A stretch of DNA of 64,000 bases. Origin: an uncultured Rhizobiaceae group bacterium. Its GTDB lineage: Bacteria > Pseudomonadota > Alphaproteobacteria > Rhizobiales > Rhizobiaceae. The notes under the pieces were generated by a model. That model was not told where the DNA came from, ran no database searches, and was given only the letters and a program-made list of their open reading frames with translations. The DNA lies in contig CALHBJ010000014.1 of NCBI GenBank assembly GCA_937930845.1, positions 96,753 to 160,752 on the forward strand, written 5' to 3'. This document shows positions 17,035 to 26,816 of the stretch, piece after piece (the first letter of the stretch is position 1; every line of letters starts with the position of its first letter). A program made the position numbers and the translations under genes.

Positions 17035-17652
17035 GTGAGCACCGCAACCACTCAAGAAATCAACCGGGCCGTCATTGCAGACCGCTCGAGTACCATTCGC
17101 CGGGCCCTTTCTGGACGCTCAATCGTCCTTGTAGGCATCATGGGGGTTGGCAAATCCACAATTGGCAAAAAACTTGCACAATATCTGGATATTCCTTTTG
17201 TCGATGCCGACAAGGAAATCGAGAAAGCTGCTGGAATGGCGATCGAGGACATTTTTGAGCAGTTTGGCGAAGAGGCTTTTCGTTCAGGCGAAAAGAAAGT
17301 GATCAAGCGGTTGATGTCTGAGGGCCAGAAGATTCTGGCCACAGGTGGCGGTGCGTTCATGAACGAAGATATCCGCAATGATATTGCTGAAGGTGGTGTG
17401 TCGGTTTGGCTGAACGCTGATCTTGAGATTCTCATGAAACGTGTTCAGCGCCGCTCGGACCGGCCGCTTTTGAAGACAGAAGATCCCGAAGAGACAATGA
17501 AAGCGCTGCTGGCAGAACGGAACCCTGTTTACGCGCTGGCAGATGTCCATATTGAATCGCGCACTGTTAGCCGTGACGTGATTGCCGGAGAGGTTGTCGA
17601 CCTGCTGGCTGATCAGCTTCCCGCCATTGCCGAGGCCCGGGACTGGCGCTGA
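17035..17652 (+). CDS. aroK: Shikimate kinase
   Basis: 205 residues from GTG 17035; an in-frame ATG at 16966 would add 23 residues of basic sequence, and the choice is uncertain because neither start has a strong ribosome-binding site. The P-loop GIMGVGKST is followed by FVDADKEIEKAAGM (shikimate- and Mg-binding Asp), FRSGEKKVI, and ILATGGGAF, all diagnostic. RRSDRPLL is the lid arginine region. It phosphorylates shikimate in chorismate synthesis. The stop TGA overlaps the aroB ATG (TGATG), so the two are translated together. Confidence 0.93.
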   Translation: MSTATTQEINRAVIADRSSTIRRALSGRSIVLVGIMGVGKSTIGKKLAQYLDIPFVDADKEIEKAAGMAIEDIFEQFGEEAFRSGEKKVIKRLMSEGQKILATGGGAFMNEDIRNDIAEGGVSVWLNADLEILMKRVQRRSDRPLLKTEDPEETMKALLAERNPVYALADVHIESRTVSRDVIAGEVVDLLADQLPAIAEARDWR

Positions 17653-18809
17653 TGGGCGTGAACGGGGCAGGGGAGACCTTACCGGATCTTCAAGGCGACG
17701 TTGAAGCGATCAAGGTAGAGCTTGGCGCGCGCTCCTATGATATTTTGATTGGCAGCGGTCTGGTTGCCGGTGCAGGCCAGCACGTGGCCAACCTTTTCCC
17801 AAATTCCAGATGTGCCATTGTGAGCGATAGTTCGGTCTATGAACTCCATGGCCGCGTGCTGGAATCATCACTCGACGCGGCAGAACTTGAGTATGAGGCC
17901 GTAATCGTCAGCCCCGGGGAGCCATCGAAAAGCCTTGCCACTTTGGAAAATGTTGTGGAGGCGGTGATCGCCTGTGGCATGGAACGAGGCGACGTTGTCA
18001 TCGCTTTTGGTGGCGGAGTTGTTGGGGATCTGGCGGGATTTGCCGCAGGTATTATTCGCCGCGGCATGGGATTTGTTCAAATTCCCACTTCGCTGTTGGC
18101 CCAGGTGGATTCCTCGGTTGGTGGAAAGACGGGCATCAATTCGCCCCATGGCAAAAATTTGATCGGGCTTTTCAATCAGCCACAGGTGGTGTTGGCGGAT
18201 ACGGGCATATTGGACACGTTGTCTGACCGGGAGATGCGGGCGGGATATGCGGAAGTGGCCAAATATGGCCTGATTGACCGCCCCGAATTTTTTGCCTGGC
18301 TGGAGCAAAATCACCGCGAGATATTTGTCGGCGGTCCTGCGCGGCGCCAGGCTATTGCGGAAAGCTGCCGGGCCAAAGCTGCCGTGGTCAAAGCCGATGA
18401 ACTGGAAAATGGCAGCCGCGCGCTGCTCAATCTTGGACATACATTCGGCCATGCACTGGAAGCTGGCGTGGGATATGATTCCAACCGGCTGGTCCATGGC
18501 GAAGGTGTGGCGATTGGCATGGTGCTGGCGCATGAATTTTCTTGCCGCATGAACCATTGCGGGCCGGATGTGGCGGATCGGGTGCGTGCCCATCTGGCCG
18601 AAGTTGGCCTGCCCACGTCGATACATCAAATTGATGGCCATGGATTTACCCCAGAAGGACTGATGGCTGCCATTGCGCAGGATAAAAAGGTCCAGCGCGG
18701 CGCGCTGACATTTATTCTGTCACGGGGGGTAGGCGAAGCTTTCATTGCCCAGGATGTGCCGCCCAGTGAGGTGCGTGCATTTTTGGATGAGAAACTAAAA
18801 CCGACCTGA
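17652..18809 (+). CDS. aroB: 3-dehydroquinate synthase
   Basis: 385 residues, slightly longer than the usual 360 owing to the N-terminus. The NAD-binding part has SPGEPSKSL, FGGGVVGDLAGFAA and IPTSLLAQVDSSVGGKTGIN. The metal-binding region includes LLNLGHTFGHALE and HGEGVAIGM. The enzyme cyclises DAHP to 3-dehydroquinate, the second step of the shikimate route, in the cytosol. It overlaps aroK by one base. Confidence 0.95.
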   Translation: MGVNGAGETLPDLQGDVEAIKVELGARSYDILIGSGLVAGAGQHVANLFPNSRCAIVSDSSVYELHGRVLESSLDAAELEYEAVIVSPGEPSKSLATLENVVEAVIACGMERGDVVIAFGGGVVGDLAGFAAGIIRRGMGFVQIPTSLLAQVDSSVGGKTGINSPHGKNLIGLFNQPQVVLADTGILDTLSDREMRAGYAEVAKYGLIDRPEFFAWLEQNHREIFVGGPARRQAIAESCRAKAAVVKADELENGSRALLNLGHTFGHALEAGVGYDSNRLVHGEGVAIGMVLAHEFSCRMNHCGPDVADRVRAHLAEVGLPTSIHQIDGHGFTPEGLMAAIAQDKKVQRGALTFILSRGVGEAFIAQDVPPSEVRAFLDEKLKPT

Positions 18810-18901
18810 CGGGCATTCTTTTAGCTGTTCTCAAACTGTGGTCATTGCGCTGATCGGAACAATATCGCTTGGCTTTTTAATGTAGTATAGAAAATTCTCA
18901 A

Positions 18902-18915
18902 ACCGCCCGGGCGGT
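18902..18915. promoter_or_regulatory. Perfect 14-bp palindrome upstream of the CBS/CorC gene
   Basis: ACCGCCC immediately followed by its complement GGGCGGT, 32 bp before the likely ATG 18947. A loopless GC-rich palindrome this close to a start could be an operator or a transcript structure; nothing else in the gap explains it. The AT-rich segment just upstream (18870-18895) could hold the promoter, but I cannot fix its boxes. Confidence 0.3.
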
Positions 18916-18925
18916 CCCCTCAATC

Positions 18926-20215
18926 GTGCGAGAAACCAACGCGACCATGACTCTTTCCATCTGGCTAATGATCCTTGCTATCCTGGTGTTGATCTGCCTT
19001 TCGGCCTTTTTTTCCGGCTCTGAAACGGCCCTTACGGCGGTTTCGCGCGCCCGCATTCACTCGCTGGAAAAGGCCGGGGACAAACGTGCCCGGCTTGTTG
19101 TGCGGTTGATTGATGTGCGGGAGCGACTGATTGGCGCTCTTTTGCTGTCGAACAATCTGGTCAATATCCTGGCTTCGGCGCTGGCGACGAGCATGTTCAT
19201 CAGCCTGTTTGGCGAGATCGGCGTTGTCCCGGCGACCATTGTGATGACAATTCTTGTGGTGATTTTTGCAGAAGTCCTGCCGAAAAGCTGGGCGATTTCA
19301 AACCCGGACAAATTCGCGCTTGCTGTGGCATCGCCAATGAAGCTTGTTGTGGGCGTTTTTGGCCCCATCAGCAGCCTCATTCTTAATCTCGTGCGCCGTG
19401 TGCTGCGCGTATTTGGTATTGATCTGGATGAGAATTCAAACCCGCTTTCCGGCCATGAAGAGTTGCGCGGTACGGTTGACGTGCTCAAGCACGAAGGCGC
19501 GGTTGCCAAGGATGACCGGGACCGGGTGGGGGGTGTTTTGGATTTGCACGAGTTGGAATTATCGGATGTGATGGTTCACCGCACCGCCATGACCAGCATC
19601 AATGCCGATGACAAACCCCAGGAGATTGTCCAGCAGATTCTGGCCAGCCCCCATACACGTTTGCCGGTGTGGGAGCGGGAAAATGACAATATCATTGGCA
19701 TCATTCACGCCAAGGACATGTTGAGAGCCCTTGCCGCAATCAAATATTCGGCAAGCAAGTTCGATGTGCGCAAGACCATGAGCGAGCCCTGGTTTGTGCC
19801 AGAATCAACAACGTTGAAAGACCAGCTTAATGCGTTCCTGCGCCGCCAGGCCCATATTGCCCTGGTGGTGGACGAATATGGCGAAGTGGAAGGCCTGGTG
19901 ACGCTTGAGGATATTTTGGAGGAAATCGTTGGTGATATCGCTGATGAACATGATACCGAACTATCTGGCATGGCCGCCCAAACGGACGGATCGGTAATTG
20001 TCGATGGCAGCCTGCCGATTCGCGACCTGAACCGCGCGCTTGACTGGACCCTGCCGGATGAGGAAGCGACCACGATTGCCGGACTGGTGATCCACGAAGC
20101 CAAGATGATCCCGGAAGAGAAACAGACTTTCACATTTTACGGCAAGCGGTTTGTCGTGTTGCAACGCGAAAAGAACCGCATTGCCCAATTGCGCATTCGA
20201 AATGTGGCTGCCTGA
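18926..20215 (+). CDS. CNNM/CorC-type hemolysin-family membrane protein (DUF21-CBS-CorC_HlyC)
   Basis: 429 residues from GTG 18926, or 422 from ATG 18947. The N-terminal DUF21 domain (about 10-190) has several membrane helices and the family motif FFSGSETALTAVSRARI. Two CBS domains follow (about 205-330) with the VMVHRTAMTSI and ALVVDEYGEVEGLVTLEDILEEIVGDI signatures, then a CorC_HlyC domain ending in QLRI. Members export or regulate Mg2+/Co2+; hemolysin is a legacy name. It sits 116 bp after aroB, the usual Rhizobiales order. Confidence 0.9.
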   Translation: MRETNATMTLSIWLMILAILVLICLSAFFSGSETALTAVSRARIHSLEKAGDKRARLVVRLIDVRERLIGALLLSNNLVNILASALATSMFISLFGEIGVVPATIVMTILVVIFAEVLPKSWAISNPDKFALAVASPMKLVVGVFGPISSLILNLVRRVLRVFGIDLDENSNPLSGHEELRGTVDVLKHEGAVAKDDRDRVGGVLDLHELELSDVMVHRTAMTSINADDKPQEIVQQILASPHTRLPVWERENDNIIGIIHAKDMLRALAAIKYSASKFDVRKTMSEPWFVPESTTLKDQLNAFLRRQAHIALVVDEYGEVEGLVTLEDILEEIVGDIADEHDTELSGMAAQTDGSVIVDGSLPIRDLNRALDWTLPDEEATTIAGLVIHEAKMIPEEKQTFTFYGKRFVVLQREKNRIAQLRIRNVAA

Positions 20216-20249
20216 ACCGGCCAAATGACAATTCGCAGGCAGGTCCGGG

Positions 20250-20537
20250 TCAGGTGCCTTTTACATCAATGGCCAGTGCGTGAAGGCCAGCCTTTAATTC
20301 GTCAGAGCAAATTTCATTAATGGCTCGGTGAATGTTGACCCGGCTCATGCCGGTAAAATGGTCCGCCACCATGCGAATGCGGATATGGCTTTCGCCCTGG
20401 CCATTGAATCCGGGCTGGTGTCCGGCATGCAGGTGGCTTTCGTTCAGGACTTCCAGGGATGATGGATCAAAGGCTATGCGGAGCTTGGCTTCCAGCGCGG
20501 TAACCAATGGTCCTTTTTGATCGGATTTGTCGCTCAT
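20250..20537 (-). CDS. BolA-family protein
   Basis: 95 residues, ATG 20537 with AGGTGA 6 bases upstream. The fold shows LEVLNESHLHAGH, then SHIRIRMVADHFTGMSRVNIHRAIN and LHALAIDVKGT, the BolA core with the conserved His pair. BolA proteins work with monothiol glutaredoxins in iron-sulfur and iron-responsive regulation. It is divergent from the J-domain gene across a gap of about 230 bp. Confidence 0.92.
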   Translation of the reverse strand: MSDKSDQKGPLVTALEAKLRIAFDPSSLEVLNESHLHAGHQPGFNGQGESHIRIRMVADHFTGMSRVNIHRAINEICSDELKAGLHALAIDVKGT

Positions 20538-20765
20538 GCTTCACCTTTTTATGGTTGCTCGATGCCAGTCCCAATAGGGACGAAGGGTCGCGCGTGTTTT
20601 ACTGGCAATATTTCCAGCTTTGGTTTAAGACGTATCGCCCCCTAATTCCATCCAGGAATGCGGTACTTTTCTGAAAGGCCGCGTGGTAGACTATTGGGGC
20701 CGGTCGCAGGCATGAGCCGAACCGGAATTTTTTGGAACACACACCGAAGGCACCCTTTCAGCGCA

Positions 20766-21383
20766 ATGGCTTCCAATTCAGACATCTTTGATAAAATTCG
20801 CATCAAGCCCCGTGGGGCCAAGAAAAAAGAAGAAGAAGAGCGCAAGGCAGGCGAATGCGCCTGGGAAGGTTGCGATAAATCCGGCACTCATAAAGCCCCC
20901 ATGGGCCGCAATCGCGAAGGGCAGTACATCAATTTCTGCATCGACCATGTGCGCCAGTATAATAAGAATTTCAATTATTTCTCCGGCCTCAATGATGATG
21001 AGATCGCGAAATATCAAAAGGAAAATATTACTGGGCACCGCCCAACGCGCCCCATGAGCACGCGCCGATCCGGGCAGCCGGTCAATCCGGACACGTTGCG
21101 AGCAACGCCGGGCTGGCATTCCCAGGTGCGCTCACGCCTCACACCGGATGGAAAACGAATCCCGGCGTCAAACGGGCCGCGCAAGCTCAAACGCCTGGAA
21201 GAGAAGTCCTTGCGAGACCTTGGGCTGCCATCCACAGCGTCCAGTGAGCATATCACCAGCAAATACAAGACGCTGGTGAAACAGAACCACCCTGATGCCA
21301 ATGGCGGAGACCGCAGTTCGGAAGATCGGTTGCGACAGATTATCCAGGCCTACAAACATCTCAAACGTGCGGGTTTGTGCTGA
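20766..21383 (+). CDS. J-domain protein (DnaJ-like co-chaperone)
   Basis: 205 residues from ATG 20766 (MASNSDIFDKI); an upstream in-frame extension to 20658 looks non-coding. The C-terminal 60 residues form a J domain with the HPD motif in KQNHPDANGGD. The N-terminal part has a conserved CAWEGCDKSGTHKAP cysteine pair and CIDHVRQYN, which could bind zinc. J proteins stimulate Hsp70 ATPase. A J domain at the C-terminus is unusual compared with DnaJ but is standard for this bolA-cobS neighbour in Rhizobiales. The specific client is unknown. Confidence 0.85.
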   Translation: MASNSDIFDKIRIKPRGAKKKEEEERKAGECAWEGCDKSGTHKAPMGRNREGQYINFCIDHVRQYNKNFNYFSGLNDDEIAKYQKENITGHRPTRPMSTRRSGQPVNPDTLRATPGWHSQVRSRLTPDGKRIPASNGPRKLKRLEEKSLRDLGLPSTASSEHITSKYKTLVKQNHPDANGGDRSSEDRLRQIIQAYKHLKRAGLC

Positions 21384-21472
21384 GCAAACGTTCTGCTAAA
21401 CCGATTTGAGATAGATTTTTCCTCAGTTAAGAGCGTCGGATTCGAACGCCAAATTTCAAGAGCAATAGAATT

Positions 21473-22447
21473 ATGAGCGAGCAAGAAAATATGCCGGACC
21501 GCGAAGTCTCGGTCCGGGAAGTTTTTGGCATTGATTCCGATATGGTCGTGCCTGCCTATTCCCAAAGCAGCGAACATGTTCCCGCGCTCGACGCCGATTA
21601 CCTGTTTGACCACAATACAACACTGGCCATCCTGGCCGGTTATGCGTTTAACCGCCGTGTTATGGTGACGGGTTATCACGGTACGGGTAAGTCGACTCAT
21701 ATTGAACAGGTCGGCGCGCGCCTCAATTGGCCTACGGTTCGCGTGAACCTGGACAGTCACATTTCCCGTATTGACCTTGTTGGCAAGGACGCCATCGTTC
21801 TCAAAGACGGTCAGCAGATCACCGAGTTCAAAGACGGTATCCTGCCCTGGGCGTTGCAGAACAATGTGGCGCTGGTTTTTGATGAATATGACGCGGGACG
21901 CCCGGATGTGATGTTTGTGATCCAGCGGGTGCTGGAAGTGGCGGGTCGGTTGACCTTGCTTGACCAGAACCGGGTCATCCATCCGCATCCCGCGTTTCGC
22001 CTTTTCGCCACAACCAATACTGTTGGCCTTGGCGATACGTCCGGCCTGTATCACGGCACCCAGCAGATCAACCAGGGCCAGATGGACCGTTGGTCCATCG
22101 TGACCACGCTGAACTATCTGCCCCATGACCATGAGGTTGGAATTGTGCTGGCGAAGACGCCAAGCTGGCAAAATGATGAAGGCAAAGACAATATCAACAA
22201 GATGGTTCGGGTTGCGGATATGACACGTGCGGCTTTCATCAATGGTGATCTGTCCACAGTGATGAGCCCGCGTACCGTGCTGACCTGGGCGGAAAATGCG
22301 GCGATCTTCAAGGACATCTCCTTTGCTTTCCGCCTGACATTCCTCAACAAGTGCGATGAGCTTGAGCGTCCTTTGGTTGCCGAATTCTATCAACGCGCAT
22401 TTGGTGAAGAGTTGACGGAATCGGCTGCCAATCTGGTGCTGAGCTAG
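21473..22447 (+). CDS. cobS: Cobaltochelatase subunit CobS (AAA+ ATPase)
   Basis: 324 residues. Walker A GYHGTGKS is at 67-74 and Walker B LVFDEYD at about 134-140, with the sensor asparagine in [11 protein letters not shown]. CobS and CobT form the ATP-driven chaperone of the aerobic cobaltochelatase; CobN, the catalytic subunit that inserts cobalt into hydrogenobyrinic acid diamide, is not in this window. It starts 89 bp after the J-domain gene; cobT follows after 5 bp. Confidence 0.95.
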   Translation: MSEQENMPDREVSVREVFGIDSDMVVPAYSQSSEHVPALDADYLFDHNTTLAILAGYAFNRRVMVTGYHGTGKSTHIEQVGARLNWPTVRVNLDSHISRIDLVGKDAIVLKDGQQITEFKDGILPWALQNNVALVFDEYDAGRPDVMFVIQRVLEVAGRLTLLDQNRVIHPHPAFRLFATTNTVGLGDTSGLYHGTQQINQGQMDRWSIVTTLNYLPHDHEVGIVLAKTPSWQNDEGKDNINKMVRVADMTRAAFINGDLSTVMSPRTVLTWAENAAIFKDISFAFRLTFLNKCDELERPLVAEFYQRAFGEELTESAANLVLS

Positions 22448-22452
22448 CTGGC

Positions 22453-24360
22453 ATGTCGCGCATAGGTGATAATTCCAAGAACACGGCGTCGATCGCTGAT
22501 GTTGAACCGCTGAAACAGTCAGTTGCAGGCTGTATGCGCGCGATTGCGCAGGATGCGGAACTGGAAATCACCTATGGCAAGGAAAAGGCTGGCATGGCCG
22601 GCGACCGTGTGCGCTTGCCCGACCCTTCAAAGACGCCTTCTGCCGCTGAGGTTGCTGTGACACGCGGATTGGCTGACTCCATGGCCCTGCGGCGGGCAAA
22701 GCACGACAGCGGCGTCCATGCCCAGCACATGCCCGCAGGTGATAATGCGCGGGCCGTGTTCAATGCTGTTGAACAGGCACGCTGCGAAGCCATTGGCTCA
22801 AAGGCCATGACGGGGATGGCCGACAATCTTGATATGATGTTGGAAGACAAATATCTGCGGGCCAGTTTCTCTGATGCCACAACCCGTGACGATGCACCGC
22901 TGGAAGATGCGGTGGCGCTTTTGGTGCGTGAGAAAATTACCGGGCGGCGTCCGCCGAAATCGGCGGCCAATGTTGTTGATCTATGGCGCGACTGGATTGA
23001 AGAGCGCGCGGGCGAGAGTTTCGATAATCTGGGGGAACAACTGGATGATCAAAATGCCTTTGCCCAGGCAACCCGCGATCTGATTGCCCAACTCGAAATG
23101 GCTGATGAGCTGGGTCAAGACCCCCAGCAAGACGACAATGATGACGAATCGGATGATCAGGATCAAAGCGATTCTCAAGAAGACATGGAGCGTCAAAACG
23201 AGGAAGCCACCGGCACCGAAGAAGCCGCTCCTGACGAGACTGAAGCCACTGGCGAAGAACAGGAAGCCGGTGAGATGGATGCATCTGAAGCATCCGGCGA
23301 GGAAATGTTCGACGACAATGACGATCAGGCGGAAACCCCCGGCGAAGCTCCGCGTCCTGATATGCCGTTTTCAAACATGCCGCCGATCTCCGACTACAAA
23401 GCCTACTCCACCAGCGATGATGAAGTGATCAAAGCCGAAGAGTTGTGTGATGATGCTGAACTGGAGAGATTGCGGGCGTTCCTCGACAAGCAACTTGCGC
23501 ATTTGCAGGGCGTGGTGGGCAGGCTGGCCAACCGGTTGCAACGCCGCTTGATGGCGCAGCAAAATCGCGGTTGGGACTTTGACCTTGAAGAGGGATATCT
23601 GGATTCCGCCCGGCTGACGCGCATTGTTACCGATAAGACGGCCCCACTTTCGTTCAAGATGGAACGAGACACGGATTTCCGCGATACCGTTGTCACTTTG
23701 GTGTTGGATAATTCAGGTTCCATGCGGGGGCGGCCCATCACTGTGGCCGCGACCTGTGCTGATATTCTTGCCCGCACATTGGAGCGCTGCGGCGTGAAGG
23801 TGGAAATTCTGGGGTTCACCACGAAAGCCTGGAAAGGTGGACAATCCCGTGAGGCCTGGCTGAAAGCGGGCAAACCGCCCAATCCTGGCCGTCTCAACGA
23901 TTTGCGCCATATTATTTATAAGGGTGCCGATGCGCCCTGGCGGCGGGCACGGCGTAATCTTGGCCTGATGATGCGCGAAGGTCTGTTGAAAGAAAATATC
24001 GACGGTGAAGCCCTTGAATGGGCGCATGAACGCCTCATGGCGCGGCCGGAACAGCGCAAGATTCTCATGATGATTTCTGATGGCGCGCCAGTGGATGATT
24101 CCACGTTGTCGGTGAATCCCGGCAACTATCTTGAGCGGCATTTGCGCCATGTGATTGAACATATTGAGACACAATCGCCCGTCGAGTTGCTGGCAATCGG
24201 TATTGGTCATGATGTGACCCGTTATTATGAAAAAGCGGTTACCATCGTTGATGCGGAAGAACTTGCCGGTGCCATGACCGAGCAATTGGCTGCCTTGTTT
24301 GACGAACAAAAAACACCACGGCGGGCCAAACGCCGTCGGGCATCGGGCATGGTTGGCTGA
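22453..24360 (+). CDS. cobT: Cobaltochelatase subunit CobT
   Basis: 635 residues. An N-terminal helical region is followed by a strongly acidic low-complexity stretch at about 218-300 (Asp, Glu and Gln rich) and a C-terminal von Willebrand A domain with the MIDAS sequence DNSGS at 419-423. This is the CobT plan; CobT partners CobS in the ATPase ring that powers cobalt insertion by CobN in aerobic B12 synthesis. The ATG at 22453 lies 5 bp after cobS, giving a two-gene operon. Confidence 0.95.
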   Translation: MSRIGDNSKNTASIADVEPLKQSVAGCMRAIAQDAELEITYGKEKAGMAGDRVRLPDPSKTPSAAEVAVTRGLADSMALRRAKHDSGVHAQHMPAGDNARAVFNAVEQARCEAIGSKAMTGMADNLDMMLEDKYLRASFSDATTRDDAPLEDAVALLVREKITGRRPPKSAANVVDLWRDWIEERAGESFDNLGEQLDDQNAFAQATRDLIAQLEMADELGQDPQQDDNDDESDDQDQSDSQEDMERQNEEATGTEEAAPDETEATGEEQEAGEMDASEASGEEMFDDNDDQAETPGEAPRPDMPFSNMPPISDYKAYSTSDDEVIKAEELCDDAELERLRAFLDKQLAHLQGVVGRLANRLQRRLMAQQNRGWDFDLEEGYLDSARLTRIVTDKTAPLSFKMERDTDFRDTVVTLVLDNSGSMRGRPITVAATCADILARTLERCGVKVEILGFTTKAWKGGQSREAWLKAGKPPNPGRLNDLRHIIYKGADAPWRRARRNLGLMMREGLLKENIDGEALEWAHERLMARPEQRKILMMISDGAPVDDSTLSVNPGNYLERHLRHVIEHIETQSPVELLAIGIGHDVTRYYEKAVTIVDAEELAGAMTEQLAALFDEQKTPRRAKRRRASGMVG

Positions 24361-24364
24361 TCAT

Positions 24365-25387
24365 ATGGCGGTCCGGGCGGCGTTGTGTGTTTTCGCTGCC
24401 CTTGTGGGCCTGGCCACCGCGTCCCTGGGCGCGGAACATGCCTCTCGCCCCCATATTCCCATCACAGCGAAGCCGATTACCGCATTTGACCTTTCTCACC
24501 CTGAACGGGTCCGTTTTGGTGAATTCGAATTTGCTGGCGGCCTTGTCCTGCAAAGCGATGCACCTGATTTCGGTGCCCTGTCGGGCCTGCGGATGCTGGA
24601 TCACAGTCGCCTTTTGTCGGTCACCGATACAGGATTGTGGTTTGCTGCCACGATATTACGGGATTCATCGGACCGGCCAGTGGGTTTATCCAAGGGGCAA
24701 ATCGCGCCGCTGGTTGATGAGAACAATGCCATTTTCGAGAACAAGTGGCAGTCAGATTCCGAAGGACTGGCGATCAAAGGTGGGAATGTGTTTGTCAGTA
24801 CGGAGCAGGATGCCCGTATCTTGAAATATAAATTTCCGGCTGGATCGTCGCTGCCGCAAGGCCCTGCTGTGATTATCGACGATGCTCGCCCCAAGCCCCG
24901 GCTGCGCTATAATTTTGGCATGGAAGCCATTGCGGCCATTCCCATCCAAACTGGGGGTGGAAAATTTGCTGGCGAGCTGATTGCACTTTCCGAATACAGC
25001 TTGAATCCGCAGGGTAATATTCGCGGCTTTCTTTCTCAAGGTGAGCACTGGAAAGAGCTTTCGGTGCGCCCTCGCGATTTCTTTTTTGTCACCGATGCGG
25101 CGTTTTTGCCCAACGGTGATTTGCTCATTCTGGAGCGGCGTTTCAGCCTGGGGACCGGCCCTGCCGTGCGGATTCGGCGCGTTGCGGGTAATGACATCGT
25201 TGCCGGTGCTGTCTTGGACGGTGATGTCGTTCTCGACCTCACCCGCGCCCAGCAGATCGACAATCTGGAAGGTTTAAGCGTGTTCCGTGATCGCAATGGA
25301 CAGGTGCGGATCGCGCTGGTGTCAGATGACAATCATTTTGAACTTCAAAGGACGTTGTATCTGGAGTTCAAATGGACCGGCCAATGA
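24365..25387 (+). CDS. Exported esterase-like activity of phytase family protein
   Basis: 340 residues from ATG 24365, 4 bases after the cobT stop, so probably in the cob operon. The signal peptide reads AALCVFAALVGLATASLGA. The rest matches the phytase-like esterase domain: ALSGLRMLDHSRLLSVTDTG, WQSDSEGLAIKGGNVFVSTEQD, NFGMEAIAAIP and IDNLEGLSVFRDRNGQVRIALVSDDN, the repeated blades of a beta-propeller. The biochemical activity of the family is not settled. Placement after cobT is common in Rhizobiales and does not by itself imply a role in cobalamin synthesis. Confidence 0.85.
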   Translation: MAVRAALCVFAALVGLATASLGAEHASRPHIPITAKPITAFDLSHPERVRFGEFEFAGGLVLQSDAPDFGALSGLRMLDHSRLLSVTDTGLWFAATILRDSSDRPVGLSKGQIAPLVDENNAIFENKWQSDSEGLAIKGGNVFVSTEQDARILKYKFPAGSSLPQGPAVIIDDARPKPRLRYNFGMEAIAAIPIQTGGGKFAGELIALSEYSLNPQGNIRGFLSQGEHWKELSVRPRDFFFVTDAAFLPNGDLLILERRFSLGTGPAVRIRRVAGNDIVAGAVLDGDVVLDLTRAQQIDNLEGLSVFRDRNGQVRIALVSDDNHFELQRTLYLEFKWTGQ

Positions 25388-25389
25388 AA

Positions 25390-26028
25390 TCAGGCGGCGG
25401 CGGCCTGTCGCGTGAACAGGCCGTAAGGCAGAAGCATTAGAAGACCCACGAAAACCTTTACGATAAAGTCGCCAGCGGCCAGGGAAGTCCAAAGAGGCAC
25501 ATCCCCGCCAACGCCAAGAAACGGAACCGCAGAGCCAAGGGAACCGTCTGCGCCACCAAAATCGAGCATGGCGAGAGCCGGGGCAAAGGCCAGACCAAAG
25601 AAAATCAGCGTGTCAAAACTGGAGCCCAGCAGGCTGGAGACCAGCGGTGCGCGCCACCAGGTGCCTTTGCGCAACCAGTTAAATATGGACACGTCCAGCA
25701 ATTGGGCAATCAGGAACGCGCTGCCCGATGCAATTGCAATGCGTGGTGTTGCAAGCCAAACGCTCAAAGCGACCGCGATGAAAAACCCGACAAATACGAC
25801 GAGGCGGGCTCGGGCCGGGCCAAATTTCCGGTTGGTGAGATCGGTGACAAGAAAGGCAGCTGGATAGGTAAACGCGCCCCAGGTCAACAGATCTGCCAGG
25901 TTTACGCCGCCGATCATTGCCTGAACCTGATATTCAACAAGCACATTTGAAATGACGACCACTGCGGCCATTGCAAAAACGAATATTCCAAGATCATAGG
26001 CGTTTGAGTTGGCCTGTTGGGCGTTCAT
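25390..26028 (-). CDS. Queuosine precursor transporter (VUT/YhhQ family)
   Basis: 212 residues with about six hydrophobic helices. The family word TYPAAFLVTDLTNRKFGP is near 55-72, and FLIAQLLDVSIFNWLR near 103-118 matches the second conserved stretch. Family members import 7-cyano-7-deazaguanine or 7-aminomethyl-7-deazaguanine for queuosine in tRNA. The gene is convergent with the phytase-like gene, 2 bp apart. Name it by family only; the substrate has not been shown here. Confidence 0.88.
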   Translation of the reverse strand: MNAQQANSNAYDLGIFVFAMAAVVVISNVLVEYQVQAMIGGVNLADLLTWGAFTYPAAFLVTDLTNRKFGPARARLVVFVGFFIAVALSVWLATPRIAIASGSAFLIAQLLDVSIFNWLRKGTWWRAPLVSSLLGSSFDTLIFFGLAFAPALAMLDFGGADGSLGSAVPFLGVGGDVPLWTSLAAGDFIVKVFVGLLMLLPYGLFTRQAAAA

Positions 26029-26079
26029 TTCTCTGGTTCCATTTTAATTGGGCGAAAACCGTTGTGTCACAATAGCAAA

Positions 26080-26102
26080 AGGGCGGTCCGTCGAACCGCC
26101 CT
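26080..26102 (-). terminator. Intrinsic terminator of rpmB
   Basis: On the minus strand an 8-bp stem (AGGGCGGT/ACCGCCCT, 7-base loop) is followed by TTTTG. It lies 68 bases after the rpmB stop and before the VUT gene on the same strand, so it should separate the two transcripts. Confidence 0.75.
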
Positions 26103-26169
26103 GATATCAATCAACTGTAGCCTGCAAACACCGCCCGTTATTTTGGGCCGGTATATGCCTTGCCTGTCA

Positions 26170-26466
26170 TCAGGCAGCTTCGGCTTCAGCCATCTTCTTG
26201 CTGATCTGACGGCGCATCAATGCAGCCTTTGAAGACAGGTTGCCTTCTTTTTCTTTCAGCAAAAAGGCGTCCAGACCACCGCGATGCTCGACCGTGCGCA
26301 ATGCAGCGGCGGAAACGCGAAGACGGATGCGCTGGTTCAATGTTTCGCTCATCAATGTCACATTGACGAGGTTTGGCAAAAAGCGGCGACGTGTCTTATT
26401 GTTTGCGTGGCTTACATTATTGCCAGTCATGACGGCCTTGCCGGTCAATTCACAACGACGGGACAT
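26170..26466 (-). CDS. rpmB: 50S ribosomal protein L28
   Basis: 98 residues from ATG 26466, with GAAGG about 9 bases upstream; a 5-residue upstream extension is not needed. [20 protein letters not shown] and [11 protein letters not shown] are the L28 signature, and the C-terminal extension ([11 protein letters not shown]...AEAEAA) is typical of alphaproteobacterial L28. Component of the large ribosomal subunit. A minus-strand terminator follows. Confidence 0.96.
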   Translation of the reverse strand: MSRRCELTGKAVMTGNNVSHANNKTRRRFLPNLVNVTLMSETLNQRIRLRVSAAALRTVEHRGGLDAFLLKEKEGNLSSKAALMRRQISKKMAEAEAA

Positions 26467-26816
26467 GGGAATATCCTTCAACTAGGGAGGGTTGAGAGAA
26501 CATCGCGCCACTTGCTTTGATTTTAACAAGCACTTTTTCACCTCCGCCCGCTGGATCCCTGTGGGACTTTGCGAACCGGGCGGTGAGAGCGACATCTTTT
26601 CAACACCGGAAAATCTCGCGGGGTTGTAGGGTTGAATGGGGAATACGTCAAGTCTCCAGGAGCAAGATCGCGGGTCTTGGCCGGTTGAATTGCATTTGGT
26701 TCCCCGTGATCCCAATTTCGCCCTAAACTGGCCGTTAATTAAAGTGTCTGAGCACGGTTTGCGCAGCCTGGGCACCGCAGTTAGTGTATTTTTCAAACAA
26801 GAGCTGGATTGAGATC

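Noticed and set aside
21350..22393. A 347-codon frame antisense to cobS
   Set aside because: cobS is unmistakable (Walker A and B, sensor). The opposite frame shows no motif and no ribosome-binding site.
23100..23350. Repetitive Glu/Asp codons in cobT, considered as a tandem repeat
   Set aside because: An acidic linker is a normal part of CobT; no regular DNA period was seen.
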